Assembly (NCBI RefSeq): GCF_000014005.1
Contig: NC_008009.1
Span: forward strand, 806,001-870,000
DNA: 64,000 bases
Direction: 5' to 3'
Origin: Candidatus Koribacter versatilis Ellin345
GTDB taxonomy: Bacteria > Acidobacteriota > Terriglobia > Terriglobales > Acidobacteriaceae
Under the pieces are notes generated by a model. It ran no database searches. It was not told the origin of the DNA and saw nothing but the letters and a program-made list of their open reading frames with translations. The translations under genes and the position numbers were made by a program. Below are positions 18,300-27,570 of the stretch, in pieces (position 1 is the stretch's first letter; the number at the start of each line of letters is the position of its first letter).

Positions 18300-20795
18300 A
18301 TGCACGCGACAGACCTTGCACCTCCGCGCCCGTTCATTTTTCTCCGCAATTGGCATCAATGGCGTGCGGAAGCAAAGACCGCACTGCAGCGAAGTCGAGT
18401 GCAGTTTCTGCTGCTCTGGCTTCTCTACCTGCTTGCCATCGGGGTCTCGGATTTGATCGCATACCCCGTTCAGGATGCAGAACTGGTCTGGTTCCCAACC
18501 GGTGTGGCACTCTTCTTCCTCATCTGGTGGTCGCCAAAGTTATGGCCGGCTGTTGTTGTTGCTTCCCTGTGTATTAATCTCGCGCCAACCCCAGGCGACG
18601 TCGTTGAGGCCGTTGTGAACGGCATTGAACCCGCGCTAGGCGCCTATATCTACCTTTGGGTCTACAAAGACCGTAAGGAACTGGCCGGTCTCCCTGGGAA
18701 CGCCGGCATGCTTGCGTTGGGTGGAATCGTCGTACCCACGCTGTTCGGGCTTCTCATGCAGGAGATCGGGCGGCAACCCTTGCTGCAACTTTCGACACCC
18801 GAAGTAAGTACGTGGCGCATGTGGCTGCTTGGCGATTTCAGCGCAGTACTTCTGGTCGTTCCGATGATGGCAGGGTTTGCTACCGGGAAATTCGAACCCG
18901 CCGTGTGGACACGTGCGCGCGTCGGGGAACTTGCTTCAGCCATGGTCGCCCTCGTGGCCGTCACAGGTTTGGTCTTCGATCTATGGGAGGATTTTCTACC
19001 TTGGGCGGATCTCGGTTCCGAACTCGTTTCGGACGCCTTCCTTGTCGTTCCCATCCTCACTTGGAGTGCATTGCGTTTCCCAGTCTCGGTTTCGGGCGTT
19101 GCTGTGTTCTTGTCGGCGTCCATGGCTATGTGGGGTACGCAACATGGCGTCGGCCCATTCGCCAGCCACTCCCCCGCGATCAATGCCATGATGATGCATG
19201 GCTTCATAGCGTTTGCCGGCGCTTTTACTATGCTCATCTCGTTCGGACGGCGCGACAGTCAGCGCAAAAACGATGCCCTGGAAGCCTCGCGCCAACAGTA
19301 CGAACTTCTCTTCCGCAACAATCCGCAGCCCATGTGGGTTTTCGATCGCAATACATTGCGCTTCACCGAAGTCAACGATTCCGCAGTGCAGAAGTACGGT
19401 TATTCTCGCGATGAATTTCTTCGCATGACGATTAAAGACATTCGTCCGAGGGAAGACGTTGCGGTTCTGGAACGCAATCTCGAGGAAACACGAAGCCGGA
19501 GTCGCGACGTCGGGGTATGGCGCCACCTGAAGAAGGATGGGTCCATGCTTGATGTGGAGATCACCGGCTGTTCAGTAGCAATGGACGGCAAAGCGCAGCG
19601 ACTCATCCTCGCCAACGACATCACGGAACGCAAACAGATGGAAGCGGAGCTTCGCCAATCGCAAAAGCTGGAGGCCCTGGGGCGTCTTGCCGGCGGCGTC
19701 GCGCATGACTTCAACAACCTCATCATGATCATCAGCAGCTACGCCGAGCGCCTGCAATATTTCGCTGAAAATCCGGAGAAGGTCCGGAGTGATAGCGAAC
19801 GGATCCTGCAAGCATCGGACCGCGCCGCTGCGCTCACGCGCGAACTTCTCGCCTTCAGCCGTAAGCAAATCCTGGTACCTAAGATCATCAGTCTCGACGA
19901 AGTCGTTGAGAGCCTGGTGCCAATGGTCCGTCGCCTGGTTGGCGAGGACGTTGAACTCAAGTTCATTCCAGCCGAGAACGTTCCGCCCATCAAGATCGAT
20001 ACCGGGCAGCTCACGCAGGTGCTTCTCAACCTATGTGCCAACGCACGCGACGCGATGGATCGGCAGGGAAGCCTTCAGATCACAACGGCGCGTATCAATA
20101 CTCCCGGCATGCGGCTGAACGGGCATGGCGAGCTACCGGCGGGAGAGTATGCCGCTTTAGGAGTCGCGGATAACGGAAGTGGCATGTCGGCCGAGGTTCA
20201 GGAACGCATCTTCGAGCCCTTCTTCACCACCAAGCAGCCCGGCAAGGGCACTGGTCTCGGCCTCGCGACCGTGTATGGCATCGTGAAGCAAAGTGGTGGC
20301 TACATTGGGCTCACGAGTACCGTCGCGGTCGGATCGAACTTCGTTCTGTACTTTCCGTGTGCAAGCGAGCAGGTCGTCACAACCGCCGTCAGGGAAGCCA
20401 AGACCTTCGATACCGGGAGCGAATCCGTGCTCGTGGTCGAAGACGAGCCTGACCTCCGCGCCGCCGTCGTCGAGTCTTTGCGGACCTTAGGCTACAGCGT
20501 CGCGCACGCCTGCAATGGGCACCAAGCGTTGGAAATAGCTGAGAAGCTCGGGACCATCGACGTCCTTGTGACAGACGTCGTAATGCCCATCATGCGCGGT
20601 ACCGAACTTGGCAGGTACGTTCGCAAGATGTTCCCCGGCGTGAAGATCATTTTCATGTCCGGCTATTCCGACGGGCTCGTCAATCCCGACGAACTCGACG
20701 CCGATACGATCTTCCTGGCGAAGCCGCTCAGCTTAAGCGTACTCGCCAAGAACATTCGCGCCATCCTCGCGAAGCCGCACGGGCGAGCCAGTTAG
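18300..20795 (+). CDS. MASE1-PAS hybrid sensor histidine kinase
   Basis: Membrane sensor of 831 residues. Residues about 35-315 form a MASE1 multi-helix membrane domain (VWFPTGVALFFLIWW). A PAS domain follows (about 330-445, LLFRNNPQPMWVFDR), then HisKA with phospho-acceptor His469 (GGVAHDFNN), HATPase_c (N box LCANARDAM, GTGLGLATVYGI), and a C-terminal receiver domain with phosphorylatable Asp759 (LVTDVVMP) and Lys of FLAKPL. ATG 18300 has GAGGA upstream. No separate response regulator is adjacent. Its stop overlaps the stop of the convergent ligase gene. Confidence 0.93.
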   Translation: MHATDLAPPRPFIFLRNWHQWRAEAKTALQRSRVQFLLLWLLYLLAIGVSDLIAYPVQDAELVWFPTGVALFFLIWWSPKLWPAVVVASLCINLAPTPGDVVEAVVNGIEPALGAYIYLWVYKDRKELAGLPGNAGMLALGGIVVPTLFGLLMQEIGRQPLLQLSTPEVSTWRMWLLGDFSAVLLVVPMMAGFATGKFEPAVWTRARVGELASAMVALVAVTGLVFDLWEDFLPWADLGSELVSDAFLVVPILTWSALRFPVSVSGVAVFLSASMAMWGTQHGVGPFASHSPAINAMMMHGFIAFAGAFTMLISFGRRDSQRKNDALEASRQQYELLFRNNPQPMWVFDRNTLRFTEVNDSAVQKYGYSRDEFLRMTIKDIRPREDVAVLERNLEETRSRSRDVGVWRHLKKDGSMLDVEITGCSVAMDGKAQRLILANDITERKQMEAELRQSQKLEALGRLAGGVAHDFNNLIMIISSYAERLQYFAENPEKVRSDSERILQASDRAAALTRELLAFSRKQILVPKIISLDEVVESLVPMVRRLVGEDVELKFIPAENVPPIKIDTGQLTQVLLNLCANARDAMDRQGSLQITTARINTPGMRLNGHGELPAGEYAALGVADNGSGMSAEVQERIFEPFFTTKQPGKGTGLGLATVYGIVKQSGGYIGLTSTVAVGSNFVLYFPCASEQVVTTAVREAKTFDTGSESVLVVEDEPDLRAAVVESLRTLGYSVAHACNGHQALEIAEKLGTIDVLVTDVVMPIMRGTELGRYVRKMFPGVKIIFMSGYSDGLVNPDELDADTIFLAKPLSLSVLAKNIRAILAKPHGRAS

Positions 20796-22381
20796 GAAGT
20801 CTCCAGACGCTGCCGCAGTTCGCGGCGCAAAATCTTTCCGCTGGCCGTTCGCGGAATTGAGTCGGTAAAGACGATCTCGCGCGGTTGCTTGTACCTCGTG
20901 ATGCGCTGTGCCACGAAGTCCTTCAAGTCCTCCGCCAGCTGTGGCGATTCCTGCTGCGGATTGCGCAAAATAATGAAGGCCATCGGAATCTCGCCGTGCT
21001 CCGCATCGGGCCGTCCGATCACGCCGCAATCGCGCACTGCCGGATGTTCCAACAGCACGCCCTCTACCTCGGCCGGCGCAACAGCGAAACCGCAGTATTT
21101 GATCATCTCCTTGCGACGATCGACGATGAAGTAAAAGCCCTCGTCGTCGCGCCTTGCTACGTCGCCGCTCCAATACCAACCGTCGCGCAACACGGATGCT
21201 GTCGCAGCGTCCGCTTTCCAATAGCCCCGCATGAATTGCGGTCCACGCATCACGAGCTCGCCGCATTCTCCCGGCGCGACCTCGTTGCCATATTCGTCGA
21301 GGATGCGGCACTCGGTCTGCGCCGCCGGATACCCGATGGACGTGGGACGATACCACTCCGGCTCGAGAAACCCGAGATGCGTCACTGGCGATGCTTCCGT
21401 CATTCCGTATCCCTGCCGAATCTGAACCCCGGTCTGGGCCGTGAACCGTAGCGCCAATTCCGGCGCCAATGGCGCCGCACCCGACTTCACCCAGCGCAGC
21501 GAACTATCCTTTGGGAATCGCCCCTCCTCCGCCTGCTGAGACCAATTCAACAGGACCGGCGGTACACACGGCGCCATCGTAATTTGCTGTTCGATGAGCA
21601 ATTCCAGCGATCGCCGCGGATCGAAGCGCGGCATCAGCACCAGCGTTCCTCCGAGTGCCAGCATCATGTCCAGTGCCACCGTGAGCCCATAGATGTGATA
21701 CAGCGGCAAGAAGCACAGCATCCGGTCGTCCGGCGTGAGCGCCCCTGCCTCACCCGGTATCAGCGTCTGAAACACATTCACCACCAGGTTCGCGTGGGTA
21801 AGCATCACGCCCTTGGGGAGTCCTGTTGTACCGCTGGAATATGGGAGGCATGCGAGCGTGGTAAGCGGGTCGAATTCGCGCCACGGCAGCGCGTTCGCAC
21901 GGTCCTTCAGCAGCTTGCTGAAGGGTTCGGCTGCACCAGCTCCGGTGCGGGTGTAGAAAACGTTTTTCAGCGCTGGCAAACCCTTGAGATCCATCTCGTG
22001 AATGAGCGGACCATCTGTAATTAGCGCGACCGCTTCTGAATTTTCGAGCTGGTAGCGCACTTCGCGCTCGCGGTAGGACGGATTTAGCAGTGTCGAAACC
22101 GCACCCGCGTAGCTGATCGCATGAAATGCTGCGCAGAATTCCCAGCAATTCGGAAGATAAATCGCAACCACCTGCTGCGGCCGGATGTCCGCCGCAATCA
22201 GCCCCCGTGCCATCCGCTCGACCAGGTCGGCATATTCCGCATAGGTCACTTCGCGCGGCGGAGTCGTGGATGTATCAACAATCGCGATTTTCTCGGGGGA
22301 CCGCTCAGCCGTCGCGAAGACGAGGTCGTGAAGGAGCTTTCCTTGAGGGTCAGCGTACAGCTTGGTGCGAGGTGGATGCAT
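20792..22381 (-). CDS. AMP-dependent acyl-CoA synthetase/ligase
   Basis: Adenylate-forming enzyme (529 residues) that activates a carboxylic acid with ATP and CoA, of the 4-coumarate-CoA ligase/long-chain acyl type. Motifs: YSSGTTGLPKGV (P-loop), QGYGMTEASP, GELVMRGPQFM, WYWSGD, and the C-terminal Lys in SGKILRREL. ATG 22381 is chosen because the longer GTG start at 22435 lies inside a terminator stem (22408-22450). Its end overlaps the histidine kinase stop by four bases in convergent orientation. Acid specificity is unknown. Confidence 0.9.
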   Translation of the reverse strand: MHPPRTKLYADPQGKLLHDLVFATAERSPEKIAIVDTSTTPPREVTYAEYADLVERMARGLIAADIRPQQVVAIYLPNCWEFCAAFHAISYAGAVSTLLNPSYREREVRYQLENSEAVALITDGPLIHEMDLKGLPALKNVFYTRTGAGAAEPFSKLLKDRANALPWREFDPLTTLACLPYSSGTTGLPKGVMLTHANLVVNVFQTLIPGEAGALTPDDRMLCFLPLYHIYGLTVALDMMLALGGTLVLMPRFDPRRSLELLIEQQITMAPCVPPVLLNWSQQAEEGRFPKDSSLRWVKSGAAPLAPELALRFTAQTGVQIRQGYGMTEASPVTHLGFLEPEWYRPTSIGYPAAQTECRILDEYGNEVAPGECGELVMRGPQFMRGYWKADAATASVLRDGWYWSGDVARRDDEGFYFIVDRRKEMIKYCGFAVAPAEVEGVLLEHPAVRDCGVIGRPDAEHGEIPMAFIILRNPQQESPQLAEDLKDFVAQRITRYKQPREIVFTDSIPRTASGKILRRELRQRLETS

Positions 22382-22407
22382 GGGTGCGAACGGATTGTAC
22401 ACCGACG

Positions 22408-22450
22408 AAAAATCCCATCCCGTGCGCCAACTCACGCGCTCAGGATGGGA
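22408..22450 (-). terminator. terminator after PLP enzyme gene
   Basis: Read on the minus strand: TCCCATCC (22450-22443), a 22-base loop region with CGTG/CACG pairing, then GGATGGGA (22420-22413) and TTTTT (22412-22408). It lies 15 bases after the stop of the 22465-23844 gene. Confidence 0.7.
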
Positions 22451-22464
22451 CCGATTGAAATTCG

Positions 22465-23844
22465 TTATGCGTGCTCGAGCCCGGATTCCAAATCCGCGAT
22501 GATGTCGTCGCGGTCCTCGAGTCCGATGGACAACCGAATCCCGCCCGGCTCTACGCGATTGGTCTCGCAGCCTCGGCCGTGGCCGTTCTTCTTCGCCTTG
22601 TTCGTGTCCACTGCAAGATAAGCCGAATGCGTCATCGAATAGGGATTCTCGATCAGTGTCTTGATCTGCCCCAGGCTCACCGCGAGTGTGATGCAGTAAC
22701 CCTTATCCGCCACGTAGTTGATAAACTTCTCCGCTGCGTGGTTCTCGCCACTCTTATCGCGCAGCGTGAAGTACACCATCGACCCGGGCGCGAACTTCCC
22801 TCGATAGTCCACCATCTGTGTTTCCGCAAGATCGCGCTGCGGGAAGCTTTCGAGGCCGGGGTAGAACACTTTCTCCACTTTCGGATGCTGCTCGAGCCAC
22901 TCCGCCACATACTGTGCCGTCTTTTGCATATTCGCCATACGCGCCGCCAGTGACGGCAGTCCATACACCAGCACGTTCCATGCGGGCTTCGGTGAGAGTG
23001 ATCCGCCAAAATCCTTGCGGTACATCAGCAGTACGTTGTGCAGGCTCTTGGGTCCAATCACGACTCCGCCCATGTCAGTTCCAAACCCGCCAATACCTTT
23101 GGTCAGGCTGTGCACCACCATATGCGCGCCAAGCGTCAATGGACGCTGGCAGAACGGCGTCGCGAACGTGTTGTCCACGACTACGCGGATTTGCTCCAGT
23201 TCGCTACGGCCTTTGTTGGCATGGTCTACAATTTCGCGTACCGCGGCGATATCGATCAATTCCAGATTAGGATTCACCGGAGTTTCGAAGTACACGATCC
23301 GGGTGTGTGCGTTGATAGCTTTCGCGATCTCCTTCGGGTTACGCATGTCGACAAAACGCGTGGCGACCCCCTGGCGGGGAAGCCAATTCGTCATCAGCGA
23401 ATACGTGCAGCCATACAGAGTATTGTGCGCAACGACCTGGTCGCCCGCCCGCGTCAGCGCGCATATCGAAGCGGAAATCGCGGCCATTCCCGTGGCGAAG
23501 CACACGCCCATCTCGCCCGCTTCCGCCGCGGCAAGGTTTTCTTCCAGCATCCCGCGCGTCGGTTCGTCCAGCCGATCGTAGATGTAAATCGGTACTTGCC
23601 GCGTCGTATCGATCGTGTCGCACGCAAACTCGAAGAAGCCGCGTGCGCCGCGTTGCGAAGAACTCAGCCGGAAGGTCGCCGAGGACGTAAGCGGCGGCAC
23701 CACGTGGTGCGAGTAGTCCCACTTCGGCGTGCGCATCGAGCCGTGGATCAGCCGCGTTCGCAGATCGTATTTTTGATTATCGTGAGCTTCGGCTTGCGGT
23801 TTCTTCGGGGAGGGTTTGGCTTTGCGAGCTTTGGTGGTCGGCAT
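22465..23844 (-). CDS. Cys/Met-metabolism PLP enzyme (cystathionine gamma-synthase/lyase class)
   Basis: PLP fold-type I enzyme of 459 residues with a Lys/Pro-rich N-terminal extension (about 25 residues). Motifs include YDRLDEPTRGMLEENLAAAEAGE, FATGMAAISA, a phosphate-binding segment, VVDNTFATPFCQ, and the PLP lysine in HSLTKGIGGFGTD. C-terminal RLSIGLEDRDDIIADL is a standard family ending. It could be cystathionine gamma-synthase or -lyase, O-acetylhomoserine sulfhydrylase, or methionine gamma-lyase. It follows the isochorismatase-like gene with a four-base gap in the same transcript and is closed by a terminator. Confidence 0.9.
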   Translation of the reverse strand: MPTTKARKAKPSPKKPQAEAHDNQKYDLRTRLIHGSMRTPKWDYSHHVVPPLTSSATFRLSSSQRGARGFFEFACDTIDTTRQVPIYIYDRLDEPTRGMLEENLAAAEAGEMGVCFATGMAAISASICALTRAGDQVVAHNTLYGCTYSLMTNWLPRQGVATRFVDMRNPKEIAKAINAHTRIVYFETPVNPNLELIDIAAVREIVDHANKGRSELEQIRVVVDNTFATPFCQRPLTLGAHMVVHSLTKGIGGFGTDMGGVVIGPKSLHNVLLMYRKDFGGSLSPKPAWNVLVYGLPSLAARMANMQKTAQYVAEWLEQHPKVEKVFYPGLESFPQRDLAETQMVDYRGKFAPGSMVYFTLRDKSGENHAAEKFINYVADKGYCITLAVSLGQIKTLIENPYSMTHSAYLAVDTNKAKKNGHGRGCETNRVEPGGIRLSIGLEDRDDIIADLESGLEHA

Positions 23845-23848
23845 AGAA

Positions 23849-24451
23849 CTATCCCTTCAGGTACGGCAGCAGTTCCTTGAACACTGCTGAACTCGATGAG
23901 CGTAGCAATTCGTACATCATCATTTCCGTGCTGGAGATCACAGCCCCCGCATCTTGCATGCGATTAAGCCCAATGTGGTAATTCCACTCCGAACGGGATC
24001 CCACCGCATCCGACGCCACATGCACGATATATCCCTGGCTCATCGCGCCCAACGCCGTCTGCATCACGCAGATATGCGTTTCCATTCCGCAGAGCAGCAC
24101 GGTGGTGCGATTGCCAGGCAGCGTCTTAACCGCGGAACAGAAGCCCTCGTTGTTGAAGCAGCCGAACTCGGTCTTATCGAGCGTGATCGCATGCGGCAGC
24201 AGGGAAGCAATCTCCGGCACCGTCTCGCCCAGTCCACGCTTGTATTGCGTGCTCAGGACGGTCGGCAGTTCCAGCATGCCCGCCAGGCGGATGAGCAGCT
24301 GCGCGTTCTTCACCAACAATTCTTTGTTTGCAATTGACGGCAGCAGTTTCTCCTGGATATCGACGACCACCAGCGCGCATTGTTGCGGATCCAGCGGACG
24401 GCGGGCAATTTCATGGGGATCGAGGGTGAGTTCTATGCTGCCGGGCGTCAT
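23849..24451 (-). CDS. isochorismatase/nicotinamidase-family hydrolase
   Basis: Cysteine hydrolase of 200 residues, similar to YcaC-type proteins. The catalytic triad is visible: Asp in VVVDIQEKLL, Lys in LDKTEFGCF, and Cys in GMETHICVMQTA. There is no signal peptide, so it is cytoplasmic. GGAG precedes the ATG. It is the first gene of a two-gene unit with the PLP enzyme downstream; the shared substrate, if any, is unknown. Confidence 0.88.
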   Translation of the reverse strand: MTPGSIELTLDPHEIARRPLDPQQCALVVVDIQEKLLPSIANKELLVKNAQLLIRLAGMLELPTVLSTQYKRGLGETVPEIASLLPHAITLDKTEFGCFNNEGFCSAVKTLPGNRTTVLLCGMETHICVMQTALGAMSQGYIVHVASDAVGSRSEWNYHIGLNRMQDAGAVISSTEMMMYELLRSSSSAVFKELLPYLKG

Positions 24452-24558
24452 TCAGAGGCTCCTTTGCGACAAGGGAACCGAATATTGTACTTCCGCCAGA
24501 GGATGCCGTTGAGAGCCAGTTTGCCCGCCGGGCCCCACTCCGCTATCATTTTCCAGAC

Positions 24559-24915
24559 ATGTACGAGAATTTTTACGCCACCGAGCGCTGGTCGAAAAAG
24601 AAGGTCCACTGCGTTTACCAAGCCCTGGTCGTTGCCATCGCTACCCGCCATGCCGACGCCGTTGACATCAAGTTCGACGTTGACGAACGCGGTGTTTGGA
24701 TCGCGCTGCCGCACCCCGCATGGATGGAGTACAACCGTCGCAATCCGGGCAAGGTCATTACTGACCCGATGGCCGTCCAGGTCGCCGGGCGGTACCTCAA
24801 GCAGCTCATCGAGAGTGGCGAAGACAACGGCCGCGAGATGTTCGCCGTCAGCGAGGAAGAAACCCTCGCACAGCTGGATGCATTCCTAAAAGAAGCCAAC
24901 ACGGTTTCTGCGTAG
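24559..24915 (+). CDS. small conserved-looking protein of unknown function
   Basis: Soluble acidic protein of 118 residues that I do not recognise. It has an aromatic N-terminus (MYENFYATERWSKKKVHCVY), an alternating beta-like stretch around DAVDIKFDVDERGVWIALP, and a helical acidic end. There is no signal peptide or membrane segment. It diverges from the isochorismatase gene and is followed 12 bases later by another small unknown gene in the same direction. Confidence 0.65.
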   Translation: MYENFYATERWSKKKVHCVYQALVVAIATRHADAVDIKFDVDERGVWIALPHPAWMEYNRRNPGKVITDPMAVQVAGRYLKQLIESGEDNGREMFAVSEEETLAQLDAFLKEANTVSA

Positions 24916-24927
24916 ACGCGTCGCTGA

Positions 24928-25404
24928 ATGGAAACGGCGAAGGTACTCTCGTTTCTCATCAAGCCGCTGGAAGAGAACACCGGCAGGGGCAGAGCACTCA
25001 CGATTACCCCCGCACTGAGTGGCGTCCCTCTCGACCAGATCGTTAAGCAATTCGAACTTGAATACCATTACGAACCATCGGGCGGCTATGCCGGGATTGT
25101 GCCCCGTTTTTTCAACTATGGGCCACTCGAAGAGTACTTCATGGGGCAGCCGGCAACGGACTACTTCCGAGAGAATGGTGGCTTGTATCTGCTCGGCTGC
25201 CAGTGCGGTGAAGTCGGTTGTTGGCCTCTAACCGGCCGGATCAAAGCAGAAGAAAAGCGCATGGTCTGGAGCGATTTCCGCCAGCCACATCGTTCCGTGC
25301 GCGATTACAGCGATTTTGGCCCGTTCGTTTTTGATCTCGAGCAGTACCACACCGCGGTAAAAACGATGGCCGTTGAATACTCCACTAGCCCCTCGTCCGC
25401 GTAG
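24928..25404 (+). CDS. unknown protein with CxC-x5-CW motif
   Basis: Soluble protein of 158 residues, not recognised. Middle part has a Gly/Tyr-rich segment (GGYAGIVPRFFNYGPLEEYFMG) and then GCQCGEVGCWPL, three closely spaced cysteines that could bind a metal, followed by VWSDFRQPH and an F/Y-rich end. It likely shares a transcript with the gene before it. Its last 20 bases overlap the end of the convergent methyltransferase gene. Confidence 0.7.
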   Translation: METAKVLSFLIKPLEENTGRGRALTITPALSGVPLDQIVKQFELEYHYEPSGGYAGIVPRFFNYGPLEEYFMGQPATDYFRENGGLYLLGCQCGEVGCWPLTGRIKAEEKRMVWSDFRQPHRSVRDYSDFGPFVFDLEQYHTAVKTMAVEYSTSPSSA

Positions 25405-26233
25405 TGTACGGCTTCCGCGCAAACGCTCCCACCATCGGCGACATGATCGCCACTCCGCGCTTCTCGACGGCTTCGTCACGTAGCCGTTGGGCAAGTGAAT
25501 CGCTGATCACCCCGCCGGCGGTCATGCCCAGAGCTTCCATCTCCGGTAGCAGGCTCCGCAGCGTTTCAGTCAGCCATTCGTACACCGGGCTATTCGGGCC
25601 ACCGTCCATGACGCATTCCACGCGGCACTCCGGGGCCGGGAGCCCCGCTTCCTGCATCAGCCAAAAGAGCTGTGTCCCGATGTTCGGGCGCGCCACGGAT
25701 CGCCGGTAATAGTCCACAATGAGCTGTTGTACCGAGAACATCAGCGGCATTTCCGGATATCCGCGCGGATAGAACGACAAATCGTATTCCTGAAACGCGA
25801 TTACGCCGCCGACATGCACCATGTGCACTGCCTGCTTAATTACCTCCATCGCGTCTTGCATGCGGATGAGGACATGCCGCCCGATCACCGCGTCGTAGGT
25901 TCGTACCGGCGTATGCGACGCAATGTCCGTGTGTTCGAAGCTTACGTGATCGTGCCCAGCCGAACGCACGCGTCCCTGGGCGATCTCCAGCGCTTTGCCA
26001 TCGGTATCCACGCAGTGCAGCCGTCCATGAGGTCCCAGTAACCGCGCGGTGATGAGGGAGACCTCGCCGATCCCGCAGCCGACTTCCAGCACTCTCATGC
26101 CGCGAGAAATTCCGGCGCTACGCAAAAAGCTGTCGGTAAGCGGATTGAGTACGGAGGCTTGCAGCGCCAGCCGCCGGCGCTCATGGTCCGCCGGACTCAT
26201 GGGCTGTGCAGCGGCGATATTCGGGCTACTCAT
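25385..26233 (-). CDS. class I SAM-dependent methyltransferase
   Basis: Cytoplasmic methyltransferase of 282 residues. Motif I VLEVGCGIGEVSL, the acidic residue of motif II in HCVDTDGKAL, a conserved YDAVIGRHVLIRM and VGGVIAFQEYD are present. ATG 26233 follows GAGGTGCAC; the longer frame to 26284 has no ribosome site. C-terminal half may recognise a small-molecule acceptor, but the acceptor is unknown. Confidence 0.88.
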   Translation of the reverse strand: MSSPNIAAAQPMSPADHERRRLALQASVLNPLTDSFLRSAGISRGMRVLEVGCGIGEVSLITARLLGPHGRLHCVDTDGKALEIAQGRVRSAGHDHVSFEHTDIASHTPVRTYDAVIGRHVLIRMQDAMEVIKQAVHMVHVGGVIAFQEYDLSFYPRGYPEMPLMFSVQQLIVDYYRRSVARPNIGTQLFWLMQEAGLPAPECRVECVMDGGPNSPVYEWLTETLRSLLPEMEALGMTAGGVISDSLAQRLRDEAVEKRGVAIMSPMVGAFARKPYTTRTRG

Positions 26234-26307
26234 GTGCACCTCGCAGAGGTGCCGGAGATTATAAGGCCGCCGCCAGTTCCGCAAGGGGTGTTTTGAACGT
26301 TATTCGA

Positions 26308-26703
26308 CTAGCGGGCCGTACTGGCGCTCTGTTCCCCCTGCAGCCATTGCTCCGCTTCTTCCCGCTTGCGGAACACGCGCACCACCCGGAATGTGCCCTC
26401 GGCGAGCGTCGCGAAGATGCGCATCATCCCGAACAACACCTCGCGATCAACTACGATGGCGCACGCACCGAATCGTACTTTCGGTTGCAGCTGTTCCACC
26501 TCGTAGACCACTCCGGCCAGTTGAAAGCTTTTAGGAAGTGACTGTAATTCGACAAGGTCGAGAAATACGTCCGCGTGCGGAGGGCAGGCAGGGTCTGCCT
26601 CAAGCGTGCGGAAGTGATCAAGCACGTCCATCATCCGCACCGGTCCCACACATCGCGTGCGGACCAGTTTACGGGCCGCGTCGATCTCGTAGGTGACGGG
26701 CAC
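26308..26703 (-). CDS. STAS/SpoIIAA-like small protein
   Basis: Soluble protein of 131 residues. The layout of short strands and helices (VTYEIDAARKLVRTRCVGPV, HADVFLDLVELQSLP, FGACAIVVD, FRVVRVFRKREEAEQWL) resembles the STAS-like fold of SpoIIAA-type orphan proteins. No catalytic motif is seen. It is read divergently from the small gene at 26766. Function unknown. Confidence 0.65.
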   Translation of the reverse strand: MPVTYEIDAARKLVRTRCVGPVRMMDVLDHFRTLEADPACPPHADVFLDLVELQSLPKSFQLAGVVYEVEQLQPKVRFGACAIVVDREVLFGMMRIFATLAEGTFRVVRVFRKREEAEQWLQGEQSASTAR

Positions 26704-26765
26704 GGGGCGATTCTACCTCGTCTCGTACGTTGTCGTCTCCGGGCAGTATCCGCTAATCTTGCTCT

Positions 26766-27029
26766 ATGTACGCTCGCAAAGTTCGAGTCGAGTATGAAGA
26801 GCAAGGTCAGCGCAAGCCTTGCCTGCTGAAGTGGCTCGACAGCTTCTCCATGCGCAGCTTCACCAATGACCAGGTATTCGACGACACTCTTCCCACCGCC
26901 GACGGCCAGATGGAAATCGGCACCCGCGTGCCTCTCGATCGCCTTACGCACGACATGGAAGATTGGTTTCGCCGGAAAAGCTATTTGCCGCAGGGAAGTC
27001 GCTTGCTGGTGGAAGAAATTAACGTCTAA
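26766..27029 (+). CDS. small unknown protein, 87 aa
   Basis: Charged soluble protein with no signal peptide or membrane segment. The start ATG lies in a short divergent promoter; the last ten residues (GSRLLVEEINV) look like a beta strand. I do not recognise a family. Codon use matches its neighbours, and the frame has a sensible start and stop. Confidence 0.55.
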   Translation: MYARKVRVEYEEQGQRKPCLLKWLDSFSMRSFTNDQVFDDTLPTADGQMEIGTRVPLDRLTHDMEDWFRRKSYLPQGSRLLVEEINV

Positions 27030-27092
27030 AAAGCGCAAGCGGGAACCGAAGTCCCCGCTAGGAATCTCGTTCGAACCTCTCGTGCCGTCTGC

Positions 27093-27344
27093 CTATACCG
27101 CAACGCCTGCCAGTGTGCTTGGCTGTGCCGCTAGGATCGCGGCGGTATCGCAATGATGCATCTTCAAATGCTGCCAATAACGGCGGCGTGCATCGGTGAG
27201 CGCCGTGTGTGCGGCTTCCGCCCGCAGGCGTGAAAACTCGTCATCGAAATTGGAGCAAGTGTATTGCGCCTGCTCAGCGTTGAGGTACTCCTCGATCTTA
27301 TCGAGGACCTCGTGTTTCAGCGTGTCGCCTTCCATACATGCCAT
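27093..27344 (-). CDS. small unknown protein, 83 aa
   Basis: Short helical, acidic protein (EVLDKIEEYLNAEQAQ, DEFSRLRAEAAHTALTDARRRYWQH). ATG 27344 has GGGGGG six bases upstream and is favoured over ATG 27350. There are three cysteines but no clear motif. Function unknown. Confidence 0.55.
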   Translation of the reverse strand: MACMEGDTLKHEVLDKIEEYLNAEQAQYTCSNFDDEFSRLRAEAAHTALTDARRRYWQHLKMHHCDTAAILAAQPSTLAGVAV

Positions 27345-27570
27345 ATTCATCCCCCCGAATGAATACGATCCCTTGGGCCGAGTCAGGAGTGTAGCCCAGC
27401 TTGCTCAAAATGCATTCTTACGCTGGTACTCTGCTCGGGTTACCTTTGTCAGGTCAGCCCTGGCAAAAAGCGTTCGTCCCAAAACTCGGTGACAGCCGCA
27501 CTCAGATGGCGTCTAATGAGCTAAGTGCTGTGGATGGAATGCGCTAACTCCCCTAGGTGTGGAACGGTCT

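Noticed and set aside
22382-22435. GTG start extending the acyl-CoA ligase by 18 residues
   Set aside because: The codon lies inside a terminator stem of the upstream gene and has no ribosome site.
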